Shown: positions 1 through 7,782, numbered from the stretch's first letter. The stretch: 64,000 nucleotides of DNA from Planobispora longispora (GCF_016863135.1 NZ_BOOH01000023.1:301664-365663); one strand, 5' to 3'. Notes: a model not told the origin generated them from the sequence alone. Numbers and translations: made by a program.

Positions 1-403
1 AGAACGCCACCGGCATGCGCTGCACGTGGTCGAAGACCTCGGTGCGCAGGTTGTAGATCAGGCCCTCGCCGACGCGGGCGGAGAACCAGCGCTGGGCCAG
101 GCCGAGCCCGGCGTCCACGACCGCGAGCGCGGCGATGGCCAGCGCGAGCCAGGCGACCAGGGCGGCGTCCTTGCCGGCGATGCCGTCGTCGATGATCGCC
201 TTCATCAGCAGCGGGTTGGCGATCACGATGACCGAGCCGAGCACCACCAGCGCGAGGAAGGCGGCGATCTGCCGGGAGAACGGCCGCGCGTACCGCGCGA
301 TCCGCTTCACCGTTCCCGGCGCGAGCCGCTCCTTCGTCACGGAACTGTCACGCCGCAGCGAGCGCATCGCCTGGGGGCCGAAGCCCCCTCCCATCATCGC
401 CAT
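1..403 (-). CDS. ABC transporter permease/ATPase, N-terminal part (cut by window edge)
   Basis: Reading leftwards from an ATG at 401-403, the frame stays open to the window edge, so only the first 134 codons are present. The visible part is a basic N-terminus followed by hydrophobic helices (about residues 45-65 and 80-100) and the text VGEGLIYNLRTEVFDHVQRM, the usual first membrane-domain region of homodimeric exporter half-transporters (permease fused to ATPase). The start is supported by GGAGGAG 5-6 bases upstream. The nucleotide-binding domain lies outside the window, so the substrate cannot be guessed. The next gene to the right is on the same strand, 51 bases upstream. Confidence 0.85.
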   Translation of the reverse strand, partial: MAMMGGGFGPQAMRSLRRDSSVTKERLAPGTVKRIARYARPFSRQIAAFLALVVLGSVIVIANPLLMKAIIDDGIAGKDAALVAWLALAIAALAVVDAGLGLAQRWFSARVGEGLIYNLRTEVFDHVQRMPVAF

Positions 404-454
404 TCGGTCTCCTCCCCCGGTGAGAGCACCGGGAGAGGCTACGCGATTCCCCCG

Positions 455-1264
455 TCAGCTCCGGGCGAACAGAGCCCGGATCCGGCCCATCTGTTCCTGG
501 CGCTCAGCCGCGCACTGCTCTTCCAGTGTGCGCCCCGGGGCGCCCTGGAGCAGCCGCTTGGTCGCCGTCGCGGCGTCCCGGTTCGTCGACAGCAACGCCG
601 CCGAGAGATCCCGTACGGCCTGCTCCAGCTCCCCGGGGGCGACCACCAGCGCCGCCAGGCCGAGCCCGGCGGCCTCCTCGGCCCCCACCACCCGCGCGGT
701 CAGGCAGATCTCGACGGCGCGGGACACGCCGACGAGATCGACCAGCGGCTTGGTCCCGGTCAGGTCGGGGACCAGCCCGAGCGCGGGCTCCTTCATGCAC
801 AGCTTGGCGTCGTCCGCCAGGACGCGCAGGTCACAGGCGAGCGCCAGCTGGAAGCCGGCGCCCACGGCGTGTCCCTGAACGGCCGCGATCGAGACGATGT
901 CCGGCCGCCGCAACCACAGGAACCCCTGCTGCGCCTGCGCGATCCGTCCCTCGAACGCCGTGGCGTCGAGGGTCGCGGTGCTCGCGAAGGAGCCCTGACC
1001 GGGCACTCCCTCAGGAGTGAACATCCGCAGGTCGATGCCCGCCGAGAAGGACGGCCCCTCACCTCGGACCACGACGATTCTCACCTGCTGCGGCAGGTTC
1101 TCACCGATCTGAGCCAGCGCCGACCAGGTCGCGAACGTCTGTGCGTTCCGCTTCTCCGGCCGGTCCAGCGTGATCGTCGCGATCTCACCGTCCACCTCGT
1201 AGCGCAGACCGGCCTCCTCGTAGAAGACCTTCTCCGCACTCCCCCCAGGTGCTGCTTCCGACAT
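455..1264 (-). CDS. enoyl-CoA hydratase/isomerase family protein
   Basis: A 269-residue crotonase-fold protein, the usual length for the family. It likely hydrates or isomerises an acyl-CoA in fatty-acid or amino-acid breakdown in the cytosol. The N-terminal ITLDRPEKRNAQ strand-turn, the SFSAGIDLRMF segment (first oxyanion-hole loop) and HAVGAGFQLALACDLRV (second oxyanion-hole glycine) are all present. An upstream in-frame ATG at 1297 exists, but the ATG at 1264 has GGGAGGA 7 bases before it and gives the usual N-terminus. The exact acyl-CoA substrate cannot be told. It lies just downstream of the Gbn-like gene, an association I recall from streptomycetes. Confidence 0.87.
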   Translation of the reverse strand: MSEAAPGGSAEKVFYEEAGLRYEVDGEIATITLDRPEKRNAQTFATWSALAQIGENLPQQVRIVVVRGEGPSFSAGIDLRMFTPEGVPGQGSFASTATLDATAFEGRIAQAQQGFLWLRRPDIVSIAAVQGHAVGAGFQLALACDLRVLADDAKLCMKEPALGLVPDLTGTKPLVDLVGVSRAVEICLTARVVGAEEAAGLGLAALVVAPGELEQAVRDLSAALLSTNRDAATATKRLLQGAPGRTLEEQCAAERQEQMGRIRALFARS

Positions 1265-1390
1265 CGCCCGTCCTCCCATGTGCGCCGTCCGTCGCACCCG
1301 AGCCTATCGACTCTCCAGAATGAGGTTCTACAGGCTCGGGCGGACGGCCGGCGTGGACGAGCGGCTGCGGTCGCGCGTTCCGAGGCGGGG

Positions 1391-1606
1391 TCAGCGCTTG
1401 GACTTGCCTCGGGTGGCGCCGCCGCGCCCGCGCAGAGTCACGCCGGACTCGCTCAGGATGCGGTGGATGAACCCGTACGAGCGGCCGGTCGAAGCGGCCA
1501 GGGCGCGGATGCTCTCGCCCGAGCTGTAGCGCTTCTTGAGATCGGCGGCCAGTTTTTCACGGTCGGCCCCGGTCACCCGGGTGCCCTTCTTCAGAGTCTC
1601 GGCCAC
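1391..1606 (-). CDS. gbn: Gbn-like small helix-turn-helix nucleoid-associated protein
   Basis: A 71-residue basic protein with one central helix-turn-helix (about residues 28-58; SIRALAASTGRSYGFIHRIL) and a Lys/Arg/Gly-rich tail ending RGRGGATRGKSKR. It matches the actinobacterial family of Gbn (SCO1839 in Streptomyces coelicolor), a nucleoid-associated protein that binds GATC motifs and influences development. The start is GTG at 1604-1606 with a perfect AGGAGGT 5 bases upstream. Neighbours fit the known locus: an ABC-F gene upstream and an enoyl-CoA hydratase downstream. The DNA between its start and the ABC-F gene is unusually AT-rich for the window and packed with GATC, consistent with self-binding (inference). 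Confidence 0.82.
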   Translation of the reverse strand: MAETLKKGTRVTGADREKLAADLKKRYSSGESIRALAASTGRSYGFIHRILSESGVTLRGRGGATRGKSKR

Positions 1607-1651
1607 GAGTACCTCCTGTAGTGCCAGACTTCCGCAGCGTTACTCCGCCAT

Positions 1652-1789
1652 GATCAGTCATTTCTGCGGGATCGGCTACCTACTCCTAGGGAAAAGATCC
1701 GTACCCGCTCAAATTAAGATCAGGCAAGTGCCACAAGATCGGAAAATTCGTCGCTCCACGCGTCTTCGACTCCGTCCGGTAGCAAGATC
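1652..1789. promoter_or_regulatory. cluster of six GATC sites upstream of the Gbn-like gene
   Basis: GATC occurs at 1652, 1670, 1696, 1718, 1737 and 1786. The first four are in or at the edge of the intergenic region, the last two in the 3' end of the ABC-F gene. Random sequence near 70% GC would give about 0.4 in this length. Since Gbn proteins bind GATC, this may be an autoregulatory or nucleoid-organising site; that function is inference. Confidence 0.45.
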
Positions 1790-3318
1790 ACCCTATCGGG
1801 CTGCAGAGCGTCGACAGCACCCTCATCGTGCGTAACAAGAACAATCGCCCCGGAATAGGACCTTAGGGCGGAAAGCACCTGCTCCCGGCTGGCCGGATCG
1901 AGGTTGTTCGTGGGCTCGTCGAGGAGCAGCACGTTGGCCGACGAGAGCACCAGCGTGGCCAGCGCCAGACGCGTCTTCTCCCCGCCGGAGAGCACGCCCG
2001 CGGGCTTGTCCACGTCGTCCCCGGTGAACAGGAACGACCCCAGCACCTTGCGCAGCTCGACGTCGGGGAGCTCGCTCCCGGCCGAGCGCATGTTCTCCAG
2101 CACGGTGCGCCCGGGATCGATGGTCTCGTGCTCCTGGGCGTAGTAGCCCGCCTTGAACCCGTGGCCGGGCCTGACCTCGCCCGTGTCGGGCTTCTCGATG
2201 CCGGCCAGGATGCGCAGCAGGGTGGTCTTGCCCGCGCCGTTCAAGCCCAGGATGACCACCCGCGACCCCCGGTCCACCGCGGCGTTGACGTCGGTGAAGA
2301 CCTCCAGCGAGCCGTACGACTTCGACAGCTCGGTCGCCGTGAGCGGGGTGCGCCCGCACGGGGCGGGCTGCGGGAAGCGGAGCTTGGCGACCCGGTCGCC
2401 CTGCCGCTCCACCTCCAGGCCGGACAGCAGGCGCTCGGCCCGGCGCTGCATGTCCTGCGCCGCCTTGGCCTTGGTGGCCTTGGCCCGCATCTTGTCGGCC
2501 TGCGCCATCAGCGCCGAGGCCTGCTTCTCGGCGTTGGCGCGCTCGCGCTTGCGACGCTTCTCGTCGGTCTCCCGCTGCGCCAGATACGCCTTCCATCCGA
2601 CGTTGTAGATATCGATCACCGCGCGGTTGGCGTCCAGGTGCAGAACCCTGTTTACCGTCGCTTCAAGGAGGCCGACGTCGTGGCTGATGATGATCAAGCC
2701 ACCTTGATGTGATCGCAAAAAATCACGAAGCCAGATGATCGAGTCCGCGTCGAGGTGGTTTGTGGGCTCGTCGAGCAGGAGAGTCTCGGCTCCGCTGAAG
2801 AGGATCCGGGCCAGCTCCACGCGCCGGCGCTGGCCTCCGGAGAGGGTCTCCAGCGGCTGCGTCAGCACCCGGTCCGGCAGCCCGAGGCTGGAGGCGATCG
2901 AGGCGGCCTCCGACTCGGCGGCGTATCCGCCGAGCACGTGCAGGCGGTCCTCCAGCCGGCCGTAGGCGCGCACCGCGCGGTCCCTGGTGCGCTCGTCCGC
3001 CGAGGACATGCCCAGCTCGGCCCGGCGCAGCTCGCGCAGCACCTCGTCCAGCCCGCGCGCGGACAGGATGCGGTCGCGGGCGATCACCTGCAGGTCACCG
3101 GTGCGCGGGTCCTGCGGCAGGTAGCCCACCGAACCCGTGGTGGTGACCGCGCCCGCGGCGGGGAGGCCCTCGCCCGCCAGCACCTTGGTCAGCGTGGTCT
3201 TGCCCGCGCCGTTGCGCCCGACGAGACCGATCTTGTCGCCGGGGTTCACCCGGAACGAGGCGCCCTCGATGAGCAGGCGCGCCCCGGCGCGCAGTTCGAT
3301 GTCAGAAGCAATGATCAT
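1720..3318 (-). CDS. ABC-F family ATPase (ribosome-associated)
   Basis: 532 residues with two ABC ATPase domains and no membrane segment, the ABC-F layout. Domain 1 has Walker A GRNGAGKTT near residue 35, signature LSGGQRRRVELA and Walker B LLLDEPTNHLD; domain 2 has LGLNGAGKTT near 340, LSGGEKTRLALA and LLLDEPTNNLD. Between them is a long charged helical linker (about 240-300, rich in KRRKRERA and MRAKATKAKAAQ), the part that reaches into the ribosomal E site in this family. Such proteins resolve stalled ribosomes or protect against ribosome-targeting antibiotics; which applies here is unknown. Start ATG at 3318; GGGAG lies about 12 bases upstream. The acVLRF1 gene follows on the same strand, upstream in transcription order. 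Confidence 0.9.
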   Translation of the reverse strand: MIIASDIELRAGARLLIEGASFRVNPGDKIGLVGRNGAGKTTLTKVLAGEGLPAAGAVTTTGSVGYLPQDPRTGDLQVIARDRILSARGLDEVLRELRRAELGMSSADERTRDRAVRAYGRLEDRLHVLGGYAAESEAASIASSLGLPDRVLTQPLETLSGGQRRRVELARILFSGAETLLLDEPTNHLDADSIIWLRDFLRSHQGGLIIISHDVGLLEATVNRVLHLDANRAVIDIYNVGWKAYLAQRETDEKRRKRERANAEKQASALMAQADKMRAKATKAKAAQDMQRRAERLLSGLEVERQGDRVAKLRFPQPAPCGRTPLTATELSKSYGSLEVFTDVNAAVDRGSRVVILGLNGAGKTTLLRILAGIEKPDTGEVRPGHGFKAGYYAQEHETIDPGRTVLENMRSAGSELPDVELRKVLGSFLFTGDDVDKPAGVLSGGEKTRLALATLVLSSANVLLLDEPTNNLDPASREQVLSALRSYSGAIVLVTHDEGAVDALQPDRVILLPDGVEDAWSDEFSDLVALA

Positions 3319-3543
3319 GTTTGGGGAACACTCCCGAGGTGGGGATACACAGGCTCACTACGTCGCTGTGGCCGAACCCGCCGCGCCCTGTGTCTCCCGG
3401 CTCTCGGCTCGGCCGTTCCCGCCTCACCGCGGACGGCGCATCAGGCTTTCAGTCGGGAGTGCGCATACGATCAGTGTACGGCGCGCGCACGCCTGCCCTT
3501 CCCGCGACGGCGAGGACTTCCCCGGCCAGCCGGGGCTTCCCGG

Positions 3544-4200
3544 TCAGGCGGGGTCGACGACCTTGATCCGCACCGCGCGGAACTGCGCGGGCGTGCCGGT
3601 GAGCACCGCGAGCCGGGGGTCGGGGACGGTCAGGAAGGGACCGGTCTCCAGCGCGAAGATCGGGGCGAGCCGGCGGTCGGGCCGCAGCGCGTCCACCGCG
3701 CGCCGGTCGCCGCCCAGGACCACCGCCTCCAGCTCGGCCACGCGCGGCCCGAGGACCCGCAGAGCCACCTCGGCCGCCGCGTCGTGCGCCTGGCTCGCCT
3801 GCTTCTCCCTGCGCCGGGCGAAGCGCTGCTGCGACCAGCCCCCCGCGGCGCTGCGGCCGTGCACGAGCCGCGACCCGACCTTGGAGGCGACGAGCCTCTC
3901 CCCCTGGAACACCCCGGCCGCGTAGCCGCCGAGCCGGACCAGCAGCACGCCGACCCGGCGCTCCCTGCGCGCGTGGGTGGTCAGGCGGGCCAGCGGCCCC
4001 CCGCCCTCCGCCGTCAGCGGCGGGAAGGGCACCGCGCACTCGGCCACCGCCCCGTCCGCGCCCTCGATCCGCACGACCTCGTCGGCGGCGGTCACCTCGA
4101 TCGGGCCGTGCCGCCCGGCGAACCCGTCGATCCAGCGGCCGAGCCGCTCCGGCCCCACCGAGACCCAGCGTCCTCCCCCCGCGGCAGGTCGTGACGTCAT
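3544..4200 (-). CDS. acVLRF1-type peptidyl-tRNA hydrolase / release factor (ribosome rescue)
   Basis: A 218-residue protein with the key motif of the Vms1-like release factor 1 fold: GSRLVHGRSAAGGWSQQRF followed by ARRREKQ (about residues 113-140), where the conserved glutamine that replaces the GGQ of classical release factors sits in SQQRF. This matches the actinobacterial acVLRF1 family, predicted to cleave peptidyl-tRNA on stalled ribosomes in quality control. Start chosen at ATG 4200 (MTSRPAAGGG); the frame extends upstream through low-complexity repeats that look non-coding. It is encoded directly upstream of the ABC-F gene on the same strand, 225 bases apart, suggesting a shared translation-rescue role (inference). 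Confidence 0.8.
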   Translation of the reverse strand: MTSRPAAGGGRWVSVGPERLGRWIDGFAGRHGPIEVTAADEVVRIEGADGAVAECAVPFPPLTAEGGGPLARLTTHARRERRVGVLLVRLGGYAAGVFQGERLVASKVGSRLVHGRSAAGGWSQQRFARRREKQASQAHDAAAEVALRVLGPRVAELEAVVLGGDRRAVDALRPDRRLAPIFALETGPFLTVPDPRLAVLTGTPAQFRAVRIKVVDPA

Positions 4201-4229
4201 GTCCCGGACCCTACCCGCTCCCGGACGCC

Positions 4230-4283
4230 CGGCCCGCACGGCGGTCCCGGCCCGCACGACAGTCCCGGCCCGCACGCGGGCAC
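4230..4283. repeat. 18-bp tandem repeat, three units
   Basis: Three consecutive 18-base units beginning CGGCCCGCACG lie at 4230-4247, 4248-4265 and 4266-4283; the first two differ at only a few positions and the third diverges at its end. They are in the divergent gap between the acVLRF1 and EAL-CBS genes. No function is evident. Confidence 0.7.
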
Positions 4284-4365
4284 GGGCCGTACCCCGCCTT
4301 CCCTACCGAACATGGAGAGAAGAGTCGATGAACATCGATGAACGGCACTTATGTGATGGAAGAGA

Positions 4366-5535
4366 GTGGTTCATCCTTTCCCCGTGTCGACTAACACGCA
4401 GCTCCTCCCGCCGACGACCGCGACGGCCACCGCAGCGGCCCCGCCGGTCTCCGTCGCGGGCATCACGCCGATCGTCGACCTCGACACCGGGGGCGTCATC
4501 GCGCTCCAGGCGATCGGCGGCGATCTGGGATACGGCGGCTCAGGCCACGGAGACGTCGTCGCCCTCGCCAGACTCGTCCTCGACATCTCCCGGAATGAGG
4601 CCCTGCTCCCCCTCCCCCTGGTCCTCACCCTGCCCACGGCCGCGGTCGTCAGCGGCTCCGCCGCGCTGGCGCCGCTCCACGAGGCCCTGCGCGTGTCCGG
4701 GAGACGTCCCCGCGAAGTCATCCTCATGCTCAAGGGCGGCTTCTCCGAGGTCGACCGTCGCGCCCTGATCATGGGCGTGGAGGGACTGCGCGCCGTCGGC
4801 TACCTGATCGCGGTGGGAGAGGTGGGCACCGCGCACGTCCCGCTGGACCTGCTCACCGACGTCTCGCCGTACCTGACGGTGCTCTCCCCCGAGCTCATCG
4901 CGCGGGTGCCCCGCGACCAGCGCCGCGCCGCGCTGGGCGAGTCCCTGGCGGCCCTCGCCAGGAACGTGGGCGCCCACGTGCTCGCCCCCGGGGTGACGAC
5001 GGAGGTCCAGCTGGCGACCGTGCGCGGCTGGGGGGTCCGGCTGGCGCAGGGGCCCCTGCTGGTCCCCGGCCCGTCGGGGCGGGTCCACGTGCCGCTCCCG
5101 GTCGTCGAGCCGGAACCCGTCCAGCTCCTGCTGGGCCCCCGCGTCCAGGAGTTCCTGCTCCCCGCCGTGACGCTCCCCGAGGAGGCCACCGCCGAGGAGA
5201 TCGTGGAGATATTCAGCAGCGAGCCGTCCATCACCAGCGTGATCCTGGTGGACGAGTACCAGCGCCCGAAGGGCAGCCTGGACCGCAGCCGCTTCCTGCT
5301 CTCCATCGCCAGCCGCTTCGGCCACGCGCTGCACGGCAAGAAGCCCGCGATCCGCCTGGCCGACTCCGTCCGCGCGGTCCCGAAGACCACTCCCGCCATC
5401 GCCGCCATGCAGGTCGCCGGGCGCGACACCGAGCGCGTCTACGACGACCTGGTGGTCACCGACGAGGTCGGCCGCTGCATGGGCATCGTCCGCGTCTCCG
5501 ACCTGATCCGCCAGGTGGCCGCGATGCAGCACTGA
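4366..5535 (+). CDS. degenerate EAL-domain protein with C-terminal CBS-like region
   Basis: 389 residues. Residues about 30-245 follow the EAL phosphodiesterase pattern (IVDLDTGGVIALQAI at the front; GAHVLAPGVTTEVQLATVRG and LAQGPLL at the end), but the signature residues are lost: EAL itself reads QAI, the metal-binding glutamates and the DDFG loop are absent (GEVG), and AEGVE reads APGVT. Residues about 265-385 resemble a CBS pair (EEIVEIFSSEPSITSVILVDE; DLVVTDEVGRCMGIVRVSDLIRQV). It is probably a non-catalytic nucleotide- or c-di-GMP-binding sensor rather than a phosphodiesterase (inference). Start GTG 4366 has GGAAGAGA directly before it; GTG 4384 is an alternative. It stands alone. Confidence 0.75.
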   Translation: MVHPFPVSTNTQLLPPTTATATAAAPPVSVAGITPIVDLDTGGVIALQAIGGDLGYGGSGHGDVVALARLVLDISRNEALLPLPLVLTLPTAAVVSGSAALAPLHEALRVSGRRPREVILMLKGGFSEVDRRALIMGVEGLRAVGYLIAVGEVGTAHVPLDLLTDVSPYLTVLSPELIARVPRDQRRAALGESLAALARNVGAHVLAPGVTTEVQLATVRGWGVRLAQGPLLVPGPSGRVHVPLPVVEPEPVQLLLGPRVQEFLLPAVTLPEEATAEEIVEIFSSEPSITSVILVDEYQRPKGSLDRSRFLLSIASRFGHALHGKKPAIRLADSVRAVPKTTPAIAAMQVAGRDTERVYDDLVVTDEVGRCMGIVRVSDLIRQVAAMQH

Positions 5536-5649
5536 GGACGGCGGCGGGGATCCGGCGCCCGGAGATCCCGCGGCGCACCGCCTCGACGGCGAGCCCGTCT
5601 TCGGCGGGGATGAGATTTCCGACTGCCGACGCCTTTACAATGTAGATTT

Positions 5650-6033
5650 TTACGAGAGCGCCTCGGCCCAGCGCGCGGTGTCGGTGATCTGGACGAGCTT
5701 GACCACCAGGCCGTCGCGCAGGTGCAGATCGTGCGCGAAGGCGGCCTCGTGGGGACGGCCGGTCTCGCGGGCGGCCCCGCGATAGTGACCGAGGACGACG
5801 ACGCGGTCCGGCCCGATCCACAGCTCCTCCTCGGGCCGCGGGCAGGTGTCGAGCTTCCGGAAGACCACGCCCCAGCAGTCCCGGAAAATCGCCTCGACGC
5901 CCTGGTGCGTGCCGCCGACGCCCAGCGGCATGCCCGCGCTCACCACCCCGACGAAGTCCGGATGGAGGGCGGCCGCGATCTCCTCCGGATCACTGGCGGC
6001 GAAACCCTTGTAGAGCCGCTCGACGGCGTTCAT
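5650..6033 (-). CDS. SnoaL/NTF2-like small protein
   Basis: A 127-residue alpha-plus-beta protein of the SnoaL/NTF2-like (ketosteroid-isomerase-like) superfamily: N-terminal helix NAVERLYKGFAASDPEEIAAALHPDFV, a GVEAIFRDCWG helix, then beta strands ending GLVVKLVQITDTARWAEAL. Family members act as small-molecule isomerases, hydrolases or binding proteins; nothing here fixes the substrate. Start ATG 6033 is preceded by GGAGGAG only 2 bases away; the frame runs upstream but without a better start. A TetR-type palindrome lies 28 bases upstream of the start, between this gene and the TetR gene that precedes it, so it is probably the target of that regulator. Confidence 0.75.
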   Translation of the reverse strand: MNAVERLYKGFAASDPEEIAAALHPDFVGVVSAGMPLGVGGTHQGVEAIFRDCWGVVFRKLDTCPRPEEELWIGPDRVVVLGHYRGAARETGRPHEAAFAHDLHLRDGLVVKLVQITDTARWAEALS

Positions 6034-6060
6034 GACTCCTCCGGCTCTCCGGGCCATTTT

Positions 6061-6076
6061 TAGAGAATGCTCTCTA
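6061..6076. promoter_or_regulatory. TetR-type operator palindrome
   Basis: TAGAGA, spacer ATGC, TCTCTA forms a clean inverted repeat just after the stop of the TetR gene (6080) and 28 bases before the start of the NTF2-like gene. Six-base arms of this kind are typical TetR-family operators. Its place suggests control of the NTF2-like gene rather than of the regulator's own promoter. Confidence 0.6.
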
Positions 6077-6079
6077 GAA

Positions 6080-6673
6080 CTATGCCTCCAGAACGGCCCT
6101 GGCCGCAAGGATCGCCATCCGCTCGGCCGACCCGGGCGGCCTGCGGCCCGCGAGCAGGTGCCTCCTGACCGCCGCGTACGGGATGTCCACCAGCGCGAAG
6201 ACCATCCGCTCCGGCCCGTCCGGCACGTCCGCCCCGAAATACCGCCGGACCAGGTCGGCCAGCGCCTCCCGGACCTCCTCGTTCAGCCCCCTCAGGTCGT
6301 CGGCCAGCTCGGCGGGCCAGGAGTCGAGCAGGTCCTCCCGCCGGTGCAGCAGCAACAACCGCGCCTCGGCCGGGCGCCCGGCGGGCCAGCGGATCACGTG
6401 CGCGACCGCCGCCTCCACCGCGGCGCGCGGGTCGGCCCGCCGTACGGCCTCCAGATAGCCCTCCTGGAAGCGGCGGACCGCGCGGATCCACAGGTGCGCC
6501 ACCAGAAGGTCGCGCGAGGCGTAACGGTGGTAGATCGACCCGCTGGGCGCCCCCAGCCGGGCCGCGATCGCCGAGACCGTCACCGCCGCCTGCCCGCCCT
6601 CCGCGGCGAGCTCCGCCGCGGCGTCGAGGATCTGGTCGTTGCCGAACTTCGCTGGTCGTCCCACCCGAGGCAC
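6080..6673 (-). CDS. TetR family transcriptional regulator
   Basis: 197 residues. The N-terminal helix-turn-helix is clear (QILDAAAELAAEGGQAAVTVSAIAARLGAPSGSIYHRYASRDLL, about residues 14-57, in parts); the C-terminal two thirds is the variable helical ligand-binding domain. Start is GTG at 6673; a second in-frame GTG at 6664 is possible and no strong ribosome-binding site decides. It is followed by an NTF2-like gene on the same strand with a palindrome between them, so it probably represses that gene. The ligand is unknown. Confidence 0.85.
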   Translation of the reverse strand: MPRVGRPAKFGNDQILDAAAELAAEGGQAAVTVSAIAARLGAPSGSIYHRYASRDLLVAHLWIRAVRRFQEGYLEAVRRADPRAAVEAAVAHVIRWPAGRPAEARLLLLHRREDLLDSWPAELADDLRGLNEEVREALADLVRRYFGADVPDGPERMVFALVDIPYAAVRRHLLAGRRPPGSAERMAILAARAVLEA

Positions 6674-6882
6674 GGTAGCGCCTGATCCCGCGCCGGGCGC
6701 GGGGGAACGGTCCGGGAAACCGCCCGGGAAACCGCCCGCGACGACGGTCCGGACGATCCGCGGAGACGTTTCGGAGCACGACCTGCGGAGACGTCCAGGG
6801 AAAGGACCCGAGGAGACGGCACGGCACGACGTCGCACCCCCGGCGCGCCGATCGGCGCCCCGCCGGCCCAGGCCGTATGCTA

Positions 6883-6922
6883 CAACTTAGGTATGCCTAA
6901 TTAATTAGGCATACCTAAGTTG
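6883..6922. promoter_or_regulatory. perfect 40-bp palindrome with iron-box (DtxR/IdeR-like) elements
   Basis: The left arm, CAACTTAGGTATGCCTAA (6883-6900), is exactly reverse-complemented at 6905-6922 around a TTAA centre. Each arm carries TTAGG four bases from CCTAA, the core of DtxR/IdeR/DmdR iron boxes, so the palindrome holds two overlapping or nested boxes. It ends 17 bases before the chosen start of the siderophore-interacting protein gene, fitting iron-dependent repression. Confidence 0.75.
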
Positions 6923-6939
6923 ATCTCATGGGAGTGGCG

Positions 6940-7782
6940 ATGGCAGAGGGCAGGCGCCCGCGGAAGGTGACCCGGGGCGAGGTGCTCCGCACGGAACGGC
7001 TCACCCCGCACATGATCAGAGTGGTGCTCGGCGGCGAGGGACTCCGCGACTTCACCGCGGGCGAGTTCACCGACCACTACGTGAAGCTGCTGTTCCCCCC
7101 GGCGGGGGTGACCTACCCGCGGCCGTTCGACCTGGAGGCGATCCAGCGCGACCTGCCGCGCGAGCAGTGGCCCACCACCCGCACCTACACGGTCCGCGCC
7201 TGGGACCCCGAGGCGGTCGAGCTGACGCTCGACTTCGTCCACCACGGCGACAGCGGTCTCGCCGGCCCGTGGGCCGCGCGGGTCCAGCCGGGCGAGGAGA
7301 TCTTCTTCTTCGGCCCCGGCGGCGCCTACGCCCCCTCCCCCGAGGCCGACTGGCACCTGCTGGCCGGCGACGAGAGCGCCCTGCCCGCCATCGCCGCGTC
7401 CCTGGAGCGCCTGCCCTCCGGCGCCCCGGCCCACGTGTTCGTCGAGGTCGCCGGCCCCGAGGAGGAGCAGCCTCTCGGCTCCTCCGGCGACGTGAAGCTC
7501 GTCTGGCTGCACCGCGGCGACGCGCCGATCGGCGAGGCCCTGGTCGCCGCCGTCCGCGAGCTCGACTTCCCCGGGGGGACCCCGCACGTCTTCGTCCACG
7601 GCGAGGCGAACTTCGTCAAGGCCCTCCGCCGCCACCTGCGCGCCGAGCGCGACATCCCGCTCTCGCAGATGTCCATCTCCGGCTACTGGCGTCTGGGGCG
7701 CGACGAGGACGGCTGGCAGTCCACCAAGCGCGAGTGGAACCAGCAGGTCGAGGACGAAGAGGCCGCCATCCTCTCCCCCTGA
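6940..7782 (+). CDS. siderophore-interacting protein (FAD-dependent ferric-siderophore reductase, ViuB type)
   Basis: 280 residues of the SIP/ViuB family, cytosolic flavoproteins that reduce ferric siderophores to release iron. The FAD-binding barrel covers about residues 10-125, with the family RTYTVRAWD motif (FAD contact) and GPWAARVQPGEEIFFFGPGG; the NAD(P)H-binding half follows (LLAGDESALPAIAASLE; VFVHGEANFVKALRRHL), and it ends with the typical ISGYWRLGRDEDGWQ. Start ATG 6940 is preferred over ATG 6928 because GGGAG sits 5 bases before it; 6928 has no ribosome-binding site and is 6 bases from the palindrome. The 40-bp iron-type palindrome upstream predicts expression under iron limitation. 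Standalone gene. Confidence 0.9.
   Translation: MAEGRRPRKVTRGEVLRTERLTPHMIRVVLGGEGLRDFTAGEFTDHYVKLLFPPAGVTYPRPFDLEAIQRDLPREQWPTTRTYTVRAWDPEAVELTLDFVHHGDSGLAGPWAARVQPGEEIFFFGPGGAYAPSPEADWHLLAGDESALPAIAASLERLPSGAPAHVFVEVAGPEEEQPLGSSGDVKLVWLHRGDAPIGEALVAAVRELDFPGGTPHVFVHGEANFVKALRRHLRAERDIPLSQMSISGYWRLGRDEDGWQSTKREWNQQVEDEEAAILSP

Noticed and set aside
26..1621. 531-codon open frame on the plus strand
   Set aside because: Antisense to the ABC exporter, enoyl-CoA hydratase and Gbn-like genes; its translation is Arg/Gly/Pro-rich with no family resemblance. Typical mirror frame of high-GC DNA.
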